Shown here piece after piece: positions 44,338 to 53,840 of a DNA stretch of 64,000 nucleotides; position 1 is the first letter of the stretch; each line of letters opens with the position of its first letter. The position numbers and the translations under genes were made by a program. This DNA is from Rhizobium leguminosarum (GTDB lineage: Bacteria; Pseudomonadota; Alphaproteobacteria; Rhizobiales; Rhizobiaceae): positions 1,034,159 to 1,098,158 of the forward strand of contig NZ_CP025013.1 of NCBI RefSeq assembly GCF_002953715.1. The letters are read 5' to 3'. The notes beneath the pieces are model-generated. The model was not told the DNA's origin and did not search any database. It worked only from the letters and a program-made list of their open reading frames with translations.

Positions 44338-45459
44338 GTGGCCGACATCACCGTTACGAACATTCCCCCGGATCGCGCCGCCGTCGCGTCGCAGTGGCAG
44401 CTCATCTGGTGGGCTTTCCGCCGGCACCGGCTGGCCATGGTGGCGCTTGTCGTCACTGTGCTGATGTATATCGTCGCCCTGCTTCCCGGCTTCTTCGCCA
44501 TCAACGATCCGTACCTGCAAAATGCGCGGGCGACGTTTCATCCGCCGCAGAGATTGCATCTGATCGATACTGAGAACGGGTTCTCCTTCGGTCCGCATTA
44601 TTATCCGATGAAGCTGACCCGCGATCCTGAAACGCTGGCCGCCATCTTCAAGGAAGACACGACGAAGCGTGTCGACGTCCAGTTCTTCGGGCGCGGCTAC
44701 GAATATTCGGTGTTCGGCCTGTTCAGGACCAACATCCATCTGATCGCCTCGCCCGACAAGACTACGCCGCTGCTTCTCTTCGGCGCCGACAGGCTTGGGC
44801 GCGATGTTTTCAGCCGTACGGTGCAGGGCTCGCAGATCTCGCTGTCGATCGGCCTCGTCGGTGTCTTCTTCTCGCTCATGCTCGGCATCGTGCTCGGCGG
44901 TATCTCGGGATATTACGGCGGCCGCATCGATTTTTTCCTGCAGCGGGTGATCGATTTCGTGCTGTCGTTGCCGACGATCCCGATCTGGCTGGCAATGGCC
45001 GCGGCCCTGCCGCAGGATTGGCCTGCGACGCTGCAATATATGATGATTACGATCATCCTGTCGCTGACCGGCTGGGCACAGCTCGCCCGCGTCGTTCGCG
45101 GCCGCTTCCTGTCTTTGCGCACCGAGGAATTCGTCGCCGCCGCCAGGCTCGACGGTGTTCGCGAAAGGCGCATCATCTTTCGCCACATGCTGCCGAGCTT
45201 TGCCAGCCATATCATCGCGTCGATCACGCTTGCGGTGCCGGCGATGATCCTTGCCGAAACCTCTCTCTCCTTCCTGGGGCTCGGTCTGCAGCCGCCGACC
45301 ATCTCCTGGGGCGTGCTTCTGCGCGAGGCCCAGAACATTCGCTCGATCGCCACCGCGCCATGGCTCTTCATGCCGGGCTGTGCCGTCGTGGTCGCCGTGA
45401 TGGCGCTCAACCTTCTCGGCGACGGCCTGCGCGATGCGGCCGACCCCTACAACAAATGA
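44338..45459 (+). CDS. Family-5-associated ABC transporter permease (DppC type)
   Basis: The 373-residue membrane protein starts at a GTG nine bases after the DppB-type stop. It is longer than usual because of a roughly 120-residue extracytoplasmic region after the first helix (includes FHPPQRLHLIDTENGFSFGPHYY). The later core is standard: FGADRLGRDVFSRTVQGSQISL and the loop LRTEEFVAAARLDGVRERRII. The long loop is shared with some sugar-type family-5 systems and may contact the large binding protein. Confidence 0.9.
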   Translation: MADITVTNIPPDRAAVASQWQLIWWAFRRHRLAMVALVVTVLMYIVALLPGFFAINDPYLQNARATFHPPQRLHLIDTENGFSFGPHYYPMKLTRDPETLAAIFKEDTTKRVDVQFFGRGYEYSVFGLFRTNIHLIASPDKTTPLLLFGADRLGRDVFSRTVQGSQISLSIGLVGVFFSLMLGIVLGGISGYYGGRIDFFLQRVIDFVLSLPTIPIWLAMAAALPQDWPATLQYMMITIILSLTGWAQLARVVRGRFLSLRTEEFVAAARLDGVRERRIIFRHMLPSFASHIIASITLAVPAMILAETSLSFLGLGLQPPTISWGVLLREAQNIRSIATAPWLFMPGCAVVVAVMALNLLGDGLRDAADPYNK

Positions 45460-45466
45460 GGCCGGC

Positions 45467-47184
<1,718 letters not shown>

Positions 47185-47188
<4 letters not shown>

Positions 47189-48396
47189 AAATCACCGGGA
47201 TCCGCACTTTTCTCATGCTTGTCGGTCAGCCCGATCCGGCGAACTGGGCTTCCGACCAACGTTCTGGCGGTGGCGCCTCCAAGCAGTTCGGCGGCACCAG
47301 AAACTGGCTCTTTCTGAAGATCGATACCGATGAGGGTATCACCGGCATCGGTGAATGCTCGGGTTGGCCGCGTGTCGTCGAGACGGCGATCCATGATCTC
47401 GCCCCACTCCTCGTGGGCGAAGATCCGGCCCATACCGAGCGGCTGTGGCAGAAAATGCATATCGCCATGATGGGCCATGGCATGCTCGGGACGGTCGGCG
47501 GCGGTGCGATGACCGGCATCGACATGGCGCTTTGGGACATCAAGGGCAAGGCGCTCGGCGTGCCTGTCTGGATGCTGCTCGGCGGCAAGGTGCGTGACCG
47601 GATCCCGATCTATTCGCATGCGAATACGCCCGAGCGCGCGCTTGCTCTCAAGGAGCGCGGCATAAAGGCGATCAAATGCGGCGGTGTCGCCGATCCGGTC
47701 CGCAAGGTCGCCGCGCTGCGTGACGCCGTCGGTGACGACATGGACATCGCCATCGATCTGCATGGGCCGCCGTGGTTGACGCCTGCGGATGCCTGCCGGC
47801 TGGTGCGGGCGCTCGAACCCTATGAATTGATGTGGGTGGAAGATCCGATCGCGCCGGAGAATATCGACGGCTACCGGCGTATCCGCGACGCAGCACATGT
47901 ACCGCTTGCCGCCGGCGAGCGCTCGGCGACCATCTTCGGCGAGCGTGAGCTCATCGAGAAGGAACTGGTCGACGTCATCCAGCCGGACACCGGCCGGGCC
48001 GGCGGTATCACACAGATGAAGAAGATCGCGGCCATGGCCGAAGCCCATCATATCCAGATGGCGCCGCATTCGGGCTCGCTCGGGCCGGTGGCGGAATATG
48101 CGGCTCTGCATCTGCTTGCGGCGATCCCGAACGCCCTCATCCTCGAGCGCCTTGACGATGACTGGGACGGCCGCCGCCAGACGATCGTGTCGCACCCGCA
48201 ACAGGTCGACGGCCTGATCGCCGTTCCTGATGGCCCGGGACTTGGCTGCGATATCGACGAGGCCTTCGTGGCGCGCTTCCCAAGCAACGGCAATGTCTCG
48301 GTCCCGCAAAGTGCCGGCGCCTATAATCCCGGAACCGACAACGAGCATCTCTACGTGCAGACGCGCCAGTCGCGCCGCAGCTATTTCAATCGCTAG
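47185..48396 (+). CDS. Enolase-superfamily sugar-acid dehydratase (galactonate dehydratase-like), copy 1
   Basis: The 403-residue protein has the mandelate-racemase/galactonate-dehydratase layout. An N-terminal capping domain carries GTRNWLFLKIDTDEGITGIGE. Metal ligands are Asp191 (IDLHG), Glu219 (VEDP) and Glu245 (GERSA). A general acid/base pair is His193 and His295 (APHSGSLGPVA). These positions match galactonate/mannonate-dehydratase-type enzymes, which abstract the proton alpha to a carboxylate and expel water to give a 2-keto-3-deoxy acid. It is cotranslated with the transporter ATPase. A very similar gene follows 12 bases later. Confidence 0.87.
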
Positions 48397-48408
48397 AAGG
48401 ACAGAAAG

Positions 48409-49596
48409 ATGAAGATCGACCGCATGCGGGTTTTCATGACCCGCGACAAGGACCGTCCGCGCGTGATCGTCGCGCTCGATACCGATGACGGGCTGACGGG
48501 TTGGGGCGAATGCTACAATCACGGCCCCGACAAGGCGCTGCCGCCGCTGCTCGATTATCTCTACGAATTTGTCTCCGGCCAGGACCCGACACGCGTGGAG
48601 TATCTCGTCAATCTGCTGATCCAGCAGAGCCGGTTTCCGCCGGGGGCGCTTGGCCTTGCCGCGATCTCCGCGCTCGATCACTGCCTGTGGGACCTTGCGG
48701 CCAAGGCGGTGAATGTCCCGGTCTACAAGCTGCTCGGCGGCGAAGTGCGCGACCGCATCAAGGTCTATGCCGGTGTCTATACCGCGCCGGATGCGCCTGC
48801 GGCCCGCGACGAGTTCGATCGTCTGAAGGAGGGGTGGGGTTTCACCGCCTTCAAGCTCAGCCCCTGGCGTATCGACATGCATTCCAATCGCTGGGGCAAT
48901 GTCGTCAAAGCCTCGGCGGATTATTTCCGCTCGCTGCGCGAAACGGTCAATGACGAATACGAGATCGCCTTCGACGCCCATGCGAAGATTTTCGAGCCGA
49001 TCGCAGCAAGGCAACTCGGCAATGCCTTGGCGCCCTACGACCCTCTGTTTTTCGAGGAGCCGCTGCGTCCTGAAAATATCGAGGCCTGGGGCGATCTGAA
49101 ACAGGGGCTCAACTGCACACTTGCGACCGGCGAGTCGCTCTACAACAGAAACGAGTTCCTGCGGCTGCTGCAGGTCAAGGGCGCCGACCTCATCCAGCCC
49201 GACATCTGCGTCGTCGGCGGCATCAGCGAAATGCGCCGTATTGCAACGCTCGCCGAAGCCTTCTTCGTCGGTGTGGCGCCGCACAACCCGATGGGTCCGC
49301 TTGCGACGGCGGTCAACGTTCATTTTTCTGCGGCGGCACAGAATTTTCGTATCCTCGAATACCGGCTGCCAAAGGGACAGGCCTACGTCTATGGCGGCCT
49401 CGATATCGAGAAGCGGGAGGGGGAAACCCGTTATGTGGTCGATCCCTATCTACCGAAGGACGGTTATCTGGAGCTGCGTCCCGACCGGCCGGGCTGGGGC
49501 GTCGAAATGGACGAGAAGGCGATGGAAGAGGAAGGCTACATCCATTGGCAGCGGCGCGTGCCGAAGCGGCCCGACGGCTCCTACGCGTTCGCCTGA
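48409..49596 (+). CDS. Enolase-superfamily sugar-acid dehydratase (galactonate dehydratase-like), copy 2
   Basis: The 395-residue protein has the same fold and active-site plan as copy 1. It has Asp189 and His191 (FDAHAKI), Glu216/Glu217 (FFEEP), Glu242 (TGESL) and His292 (PHNPMGPLATA). The two copies diverge strongly outside the barrel motifs, so they probably act on different epimers rather than being a recent duplication. AAGGACAGAAAG precedes the ATG. It is the last gene of the plus-strand arm. A double hairpin follows at 49668-49781. Confidence 0.87.
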   Translation: MKIDRMRVFMTRDKDRPRVIVALDTDDGLTGWGECYNHGPDKALPPLLDYLYEFVSGQDPTRVEYLVNLLIQQSRFPPGALGLAAISALDHCLWDLAAKAVNVPVYKLLGGEVRDRIKVYAGVYTAPDAPAARDEFDRLKEGWGFTAFKLSPWRIDMHSNRWGNVVKASADYFRSLRETVNDEYEIAFDAHAKIFEPIAARQLGNALAPYDPLFFEEPLRPENIEAWGDLKQGLNCTLATGESLYNRNEFLRLLQVKGADLIQPDICVVGGISEMRRIATLAEAFFVGVAPHNPMGPLATAVNVHFSAAAQNFRILEYRLPKGQAYVYGGLDIEKREGETRYVVDPYLPKDGYLELRPDRPGWGVEMDEKAMEEEGYIHWQRRVPKRPDGSYAFA

Positions 49597-49667
49597 GGGC
49601 ATTGCGCGCTTTAAACAGAAGCTGGCCGCCCGGATGGACGCGGCCAGCTCCAGCAGCGCGACGCTTC

Positions 49668-49781
49668 TAGAGCATGATGCCGAAAAGTGTGAGCGGTTTT
49701 CGGGTTACATCATGCTCTAACTCTTTAATTTAGAACAGGATTCAGATTTTAGGCCGACGGGCCTAAAATCATCCTGTTCTA
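49668..49781. terminator. Double palindrome between convergent genes (dispersed repeat copy 3)
   Basis: The first hairpin pairs TAGAGCATGATG (49668-49679) with CATCATGCTCTA (49708-49719) and encloses the core AAAAGTGTGAGCGGTTTT. The second pairs TAGAACAGGAT (49731-49741) with ATCCTGTTCTA (49771-49781), and within it GATTTTAGGC (49745-49754) with GCCTAAAATC (49761-49770). Its outer arm includes the stop codon of the FMN reductase gene. It probably terminates transcription from both sides. Confidence 0.65.
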
Positions 49782-50351
49782 GGCATCTTTCGGCAGCACT
49801 GAGCGAACCCTTGCGATGAAGACATGGAAGTCCTGCATGAAAGTGCGAAGGAAATCGGCGGTGGTGTCTTTCCTGACCTCGCCGTCATCGGTGATCAGCC
49901 CCGGAGTGAACTGGATGTAGGCTTCCGGGGCATTCATCTGGGGAGAGTTGCAGAAACTGAGCACGCTGCGCAAATTCTGCTGGGCGACTGCCGTGCCTAT
50001 CGCGCCCGGCGACGTGCCGATCACCGCTGACGGCTTACGTGTGAACGAGTTGGTGCCGTAGGGGCGGCTCGCCCAGTCGATTGCGTTTTTCAGCCCGCCG
50101 GGTATGGATCGATTGTATTCGGGCGTGACGAACAGCACGGCGTCGACGGCCGCGATCGCCGCCTTGAATGCCTTGCCAGCCGGAGGATAGTCGGCGTCAT
50201 AGTCGTAGCTATAGAGCGGCAGGTCCTTGAAGGATATCTCCGACATTTCAAGTTCCGGCGGGGCGAGCCGCACCAACGCCTTGGCGAGCTTGCGGTTGAT
50301 CGAGCCCTTGGCGAGGCTGCCGATGAGATAGCCTACTTTATGCGTGGTCAT
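49779..50351 (-). CDS. NADPH-dependent FMN reductase-family protein
   Basis: The 190-residue flavodoxin-like protein begins MTTHKVGYLIGSLAKGSINRK, with the FMN phosphate loop GSLAKGSINRKLA. The conserved VLFVTPEYNRSIPGGLKNAIDW is the hallmark of chromate/quinone/azo reductases of this family. A longer frame to 50741 lacks a ribosome site and runs through the nitroreductase. It is the distal gene of a small minus-strand run with a nitroreductase and an ArsR-family regulator. Detoxification of quinones or nitro compounds is a plausible shared role. Confidence 0.9.
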   Translation of the reverse strand: MTTHKVGYLIGSLAKGSINRKLAKALVRLAPPELEMSEISFKDLPLYSYDYDADYPPAGKAFKAAIAAVDAVLFVTPEYNRSIPGGLKNAIDWASRPYGTNSFTRKPSAVIGTSPGAIGTAVAQQNLRSVLSFCNSPQMNAPEAYIQFTPGLITDDGEVRKDTTADFLRTFMQDFHVFIARVRSVLPKDA

Positions 50352-50388
50352 GGCGTTCTCCAATATCTCGCATGATGATGGCAAGTCA

Positions 50389-51054
50389 CTAATCGCCGAG
50401 GAACGTGACCGTCTCGCCGAGCGGGGCGCGGCCTGTACGGGCGTAACTGACCGTGGGGTCCTCGTAGCCGATCGACATGCCGCAGAAGAGGATGAGCCCG
50501 TCCGGGGGTGAGAGGACCTCGGCGACCGTCTCGCGAACCTGCGACCACGCCATCTGCGGGCAACTGTGCAGACCTTCGGCGCGGAGCAGCAGCATGATGG
50601 TCTGCAGATACATGCCGACGTCGGCCCATTGGGGTAGGCCCAGGTCACGGTCGATGTAGCAGAACAGGGCGGCGGGCGCGCCGAAACAGTTCCAGTTGGC
50701 GATTGCTGCCCGCTGGCGCGCCTCCCAGTCCTCGCGCGCAATGCCGAGCGCGCTGTAGCGCTCCTTGCCGAAGGTGGACCGGCGCTCCCCGTAGGGGGGC
50801 TTCAGCTCGTGCGGGTACATCTCGTACTGCCGCTTGTCCCAGGGGTCACCATGGGCCACGCGCTCGACGGCGGACGTCTTGAGCTCTGCCAGCGATGCGC
50901 CGGTCATCACGTAGGTATTCCACGGCTGGATGTTCGATCCTGACGGCGACCAAGCTGCGGCGGACAGCACACGCTCAAGCACCTCCCTGTCCACAGGCTC
51001 GTCTTTGAACCCTCGCACCGACCGTCGACTTTTGACTGCCTCATATACGTCCAT
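50389..51054 (-). CDS. Nitroreductase-family oxidoreductase
   Basis: The 221-residue protein has the FMN-binding N-terminus VKSRRSVRGFKDEPV and AAAWSPSGSNIQPWNTYVMTG. It ends with the usual MSIGYEDPTVSYARTGRAPL. Such enzymes reduce nitroaromatics, quinones or similar acceptors with NAD(P)H. Its start overlaps the end of a short remnant frame at 51041-51235. It is followed 37 bases later by the FMN reductase. Confidence 0.92.
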   Translation of the reverse strand: MDVYEAVKSRRSVRGFKDEPVDREVLERVLSAAAWSPSGSNIQPWNTYVMTGASLAELKTSAVERVAHGDPWDKRQYEMYPHELKPPYGERRSTFGKERYSALGIAREDWEARQRAAIANWNCFGAPAALFCYIDRDLGLPQWADVGMYLQTIMLLLRAEGLHSCPQMAWSQVRETVAEVLSPPDGLILFCGMSIGYEDPTVSYARTGRAPLGETVTFLGD

Positions 51055-51235
51055 GGTCGCCTCCGTCCGCCCGGACGGCCGGGTCAGCGTTGTGGCCCAA
51101 CATCGCGCCTGGCAGCATTAGCACCCCATCGCCGACCACCTTTATGTCAATCTCGCCGATATCAAGCACATAACGCAGCGGAGCCAGCTCGCCGGGTTCC
51201 GGTCTACCGGGGTATGAGGTGTTGTCCATACTCAT
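51041..51235 (-). pseudogene. Truncated N-terminal remnant of an MBL-fold hydrolase-like gene
   Basis: The 64-codon frame reads like the N-terminus of a metallo-beta-lactamase-fold protein (YVLDIGEIDIKVVGDGVLMLPG). The catalytic HxHxDH region is absent. The frame becomes unrelated (VRADGGDHGRI) exactly where it meets the nitroreductase start. It looks like the surviving 5' end after a deletion that brought the nitroreductase close behind the ArsR-type gene. A short unrelated protein is the alternative. Confidence 0.4.
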
Positions 51236-51500
51236 GGTCGTTCGTCCTGACTGTTCCGTTCCTGATGTGGTTCATTATCTCCATTCGCGAAGGAGGCGTA
51301 ATCACACCGTGGTCTAGGAGGCGTACATCAAATGTACATCAGGGATCGATGCGTTCGAGGGCATGTAGGCGAAGCATCGCGGGACTTGGCGCTTACGCTC
51401 AAGCCGCAGTCATCTCCTCGAAACCGCGTTCTTCGCCATTGCGCTGCTCTTCGCTGCCGCGGCGCCAATCATCAGCTGCAGGATCAATGTTTCGTCATTT

Positions 51501-51857
51501 TCATTGGGTGCTCACGGCTTGGACACAGTCTACTTCGGTGCGAGAGTACGATCCGAAGATGTCAGCGAGCGTATCGAGTATCGCCCTGGCCGCGCCGGAT
51601 TGAAGTGAATAGTAGATCGTCTGGGCGGCTCGTCGCGTCTGCACGAGTTCCTGTTCTCGAAGAATTGCCAGATGCTGCGAAGTCGAAGATTGGCTCAATC
51701 CCACCTCGTCGGCCAGGAAGGTCACGGACATTTCTCCCTCGGCCAGCAGATGCAGAATGTGAAGCCGTTTGGCGTTCCCCATGGCCGACAGGAAGTTTGC
51801 TTCGTTTTCGAAGGCGTTGGTTTCAGGGGAAGGCGCGGTTGACGATTGATTGTTCAC
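51501..51857 (-). CDS. ArsR-family transcriptional repressor
   Basis: The 118-residue protein has a classical winged helix: FLSAMGNAKRLHILHLLAEGEMSV, recognition helix VGLSQSSTSQHLAILREQELV and wing QTRRAAQTIYYSL. The metal-binding ELCVCDL motif of arsenic/cadmium sensors is missing. The only cysteine is near the C-terminus (EVDCVQ), so it is more likely a redox or non-metal sensor. It probably regulates itself and the oxidoreductases downstream on the same strand. The 265-base gap to the remnant holds no supported gene, and the divergent side (51858-52088) is also empty. Confidence 0.88.
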   Translation of the reverse strand: MNNQSSTAPSPETNAFENEANFLSAMGNAKRLHILHLLAEGEMSVTFLADEVGLSQSSTSQHLAILREQELVQTRRAAQTIYYSLQSGAARAILDTLADIFGSYSRTEVDCVQAVSTQ

Positions 51858-52088
51858 GGCGTGATCTCCTTTGGGGAACCAAAGCCGGGCACCAAGTCAT
51901 ATCGCCGAGCTTTAATTTAGGATTAACGCATGGGTGCGAGAGCGAAACCCTTTGCCGGCGCCGCGTCGTCTTTTTTGGCGCAAATCGGATACGACTCGCC
52001 TCAAATGGACAGCGGCCGCAGATGATGTTCGAGGCCGGCATCTTCCACTTTTGGAAGACACGCGGCTAAAAGCATAAATCAAAGACTT

Positions 52089-52126
52089 AAAGCGCGTCGA
52101 TGATCCGGATTGACGCGACGCGTTTT
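52089..52126 (-). terminator. Likely terminator for the response-regulator operon
   Basis: AAAGCGCGTCG at 52089-52099 pairs imperfectly with CGCGACGCGTTTT around 52114-52126. This lies at the very end of the last minus-strand response-regulator gene and has a T-rich tail in that direction. Confidence 0.4.
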
Positions 52127-52817
52127 AGCGCGCGCCAGCCTGGCGCATTTGCGCGGGCAGTGTTTCCCACGCTCGGATCAATTCGCCGATGGAGGCGGCC
52201 TCCATCTTGTGCATGACATTGCTGCGATGCAGCTTGACCGTCACTTCGCTGATGCCGAGATCGAAGGCGATCTGCTTGTTGAGGCGACCGTGCGCCACTT
52301 CATGCAGAACCTCGCGCTCGCGCTGCGTCAGCGTCTCCAAGCGCTTGATATTGCGCTCGGCGACCGCGGCTTCGGCCCTTCGTTCGGCATCCATCGCAAT
52401 GGCCGCTGTGATGGCGTCGAGCAGGGTCTGGTCCCGCACCGGTTTGGTAAGAAAGTCTACAGCGCCGGCCTTCATCGCCTGAACGGTCATCGGAATGTCG
52501 CCATGCCCGGTCAGGAAGATGATCGGCTTGGAAATGCCCTGTTCGGCCAGGTGACTCTGCAGGTGGAGACCGCTTGCTCCCGGCATGCGCACATCGAGGA
52601 TCAGGCAGCCGGGGCTGTCCAATATATCGGCATCAAGCAGTTCGCGGGTCGAGGCAAAACTGGTCGACTGGAAACCAGCCGACAGGATCAGCTCCGACAG
52701 CGCTTCGCGAACGGAGGCGTCGTCATCGACGATAATGACGAGCGGCTGGTTCTCTTCATAACTGCGCTGCAATGATAACGGCGCCGATCTCCGCAGCAAC
52801 GGCTGGTCAACTCTCAT
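52125..52817 (-). CDS. FixJ/NarL-type response regulator (distal of three)
   Basis: The 230-residue protein has a receiver domain (LVIIVDDDASVREAL, phosphoacceptor Asp in CLILDVRMPG, Lys in FLTKPV). A LuxR-type helix-turn-helix follows: LTQREREVLHEVAHGRLNKQ, then LGISEVTVKLHRSNVMHKM. A roughly 25-residue N-terminal extension precedes the receiver. GGAGGG precedes the ATG at 52817. It lies two bases after the lone receiver gene and is part of the four-gene kinase operon. Targets are unknown. Confidence 0.92.
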   Translation of the reverse strand: MRVDQPLLRRSAPLSLQRSYEENQPLVIIVDDDASVREALSELILSAGFQSTSFASTRELLDADILDSPGCLILDVRMPGASGLHLQSHLAEQGISKPIIFLTGHGDIPMTVQAMKAGAVDFLTKPVRDQTLLDAITAAIAMDAERRAEAAVAERNIKRLETLTQREREVLHEVAHGRLNKQIAFDLGISEVTVKLHRSNVMHKMEAASIGELIRAWETLPAQMRQAGAR

Positions 52818-52818
52818 G

Positions 52819-53196
52819 TTACCCTCCATCTGTCGATTTATGCAAGGCTTTGGCGATGGCCGCCAGCAGGGCCTGGGCATCGAAAGGCTTGCGGAAAAAT
52901 CCGCCCACGCCTTGAGCGCGGCCCTGATCTGCTATCTCGTGGCGGCCCGTGATCAGGAATACCGGCAGCTCCGGCCGTGATTTCCTCACCAGGTCGCGAA
53001 GTTCGAAACCGTCGATGCCAGGCATTCCGATATCGGTGATGAGCAGGTCGAGGTCCGACAGCCCGTTGACGAGCAGCGAGCCCGCCGACGAGAAGCTGCG
53101 AGCCACATAACCCGCGGATTCCAGAAGGTCGCCCATCGATTCGAGCAACCTTGGATCGTCATCGACAATTGCCACGACGTGTCTTGTCTTGTTCAT
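52819..53196 (-). CDS. Stand-alone receiver-domain protein (CheY-like)
   Basis: The 125-residue protein is a receiver domain only: VVAIVDDDPRLLESMGDLLE, phosphoacceptor Asp in LLITDIGMPG, Thr in FLITGRHE, Lys in FFRKPFDA. No output domain follows. GGAGGG eight bases before the ATG sets the start at 53196. Placed between two FixJ-type regulators in the same operon, it may act as a phosphate sink, or an intermediate, for the large kinase upstream. That role is inference. Confidence 0.9.
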   Translation of the reverse strand: MNKTRHVVAIVDDDPRLLESMGDLLESAGYVARSFSSAGSLLVNGLSDLDLLITDIGMPGIDGFELRDLVRKSRPELPVFLITGRHEIADQGRAQGVGGFFRKPFDAQALLAAIAKALHKSTDGG

Positions 53197-53198
53197 GT

Positions 53199-53840
53199 TC
53201 AATTCCCTCCCACTCGGCGCGAGTGGGTTATCGGTATTTCCAATCTCTCCGCGATCCGGACGAGATCGGCGAGCGATGCCGCCGCCATTTTCTGCATCAC
53301 ATTTCTTCTATGGATCTGCAGCGTCACTTCGCTGATCCCCAATTCGGCTGCTGCCTGCTTGTTGAGAAGGCCGCTGACGACGAGCGGCAGCACCTCGCGC
53401 TCTCGCGGCGTCAGGTCGAGATAGTGTTGCCTCAGCATGTGGAGTTCGGCGCGTTGCGACCTCTTTTCCCGATCCTCAGCGATCGCCGCATGAATTGCCG
53501 CCATCAGGTCCGCGTCGCTGAAGGGTTTGGTCAGGAAATCCACCGCGCCATGCTTGATCGCACGCACGGAGGAGGGGATGTCGCCGTGTCCTGTGATGAA
53601 GACGATCGGCGGATGGTCCCTGTCGGCGATCTGTTTTTGCAGATCGAGGCCGTTGATGTCAGGCAGCTCGATATCGAGGATGAGGCAGGCGGGGACGTCA
53701 GGCTTGTCGGCTCTGACGTAATCACAGGCCGATTCGAAGGCGATGGCGCGCATGCCATGCGATTCCAGCAGCTCGCCGAGGGCTTCCCGAATGCGTTCAT
53801 CGTCATCGACGATGAAGACAATATGGTCATCCGCCGTCAT
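53199..53840 (-). CDS. FixJ/NarL-type response regulator (proximal to kinase)
   Basis: The 213-residue protein has a receiver (IVFIVDDDERIREALGELLE, Asp in CLILDIELPD, Lys in FLTKPFSD). A helix-turn-helix follows: LTPREREVLPLVVSGLLNKQ, then LGISEVTLQIHRRNVMQKM. The ATG at 53840 overlaps the kinase stop by four bases, making it the most likely direct partner. The HTH is very similar to that of the regulator at 52125, so the two may share or compete for promoters. Confidence 0.93.
   Translation of the reverse strand: MTADDHIVFIVDDDERIREALGELLESHGMRAIAFESACDYVRADKPDVPACLILDIELPDINGLDLQKQIADRDHPPIVFITGHGDIPSSVRAIKHGAVDFLTKPFSDADLMAAIHAAIAEDREKRSQRAELHMLRQHYLDLTPREREVLPLVVSGLLNKQAAAELGISEVTLQIHRRNVMQKMAAASLADLVRIAERLEIPITHSRRVGGN

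Noticed and set aside
51214..51603. 129-codon plus-strand frame beside the ArsR gene
   Set aside because: It overlaps the 3' part of the ArsR-family gene and has no coding motifs or ribosome site.
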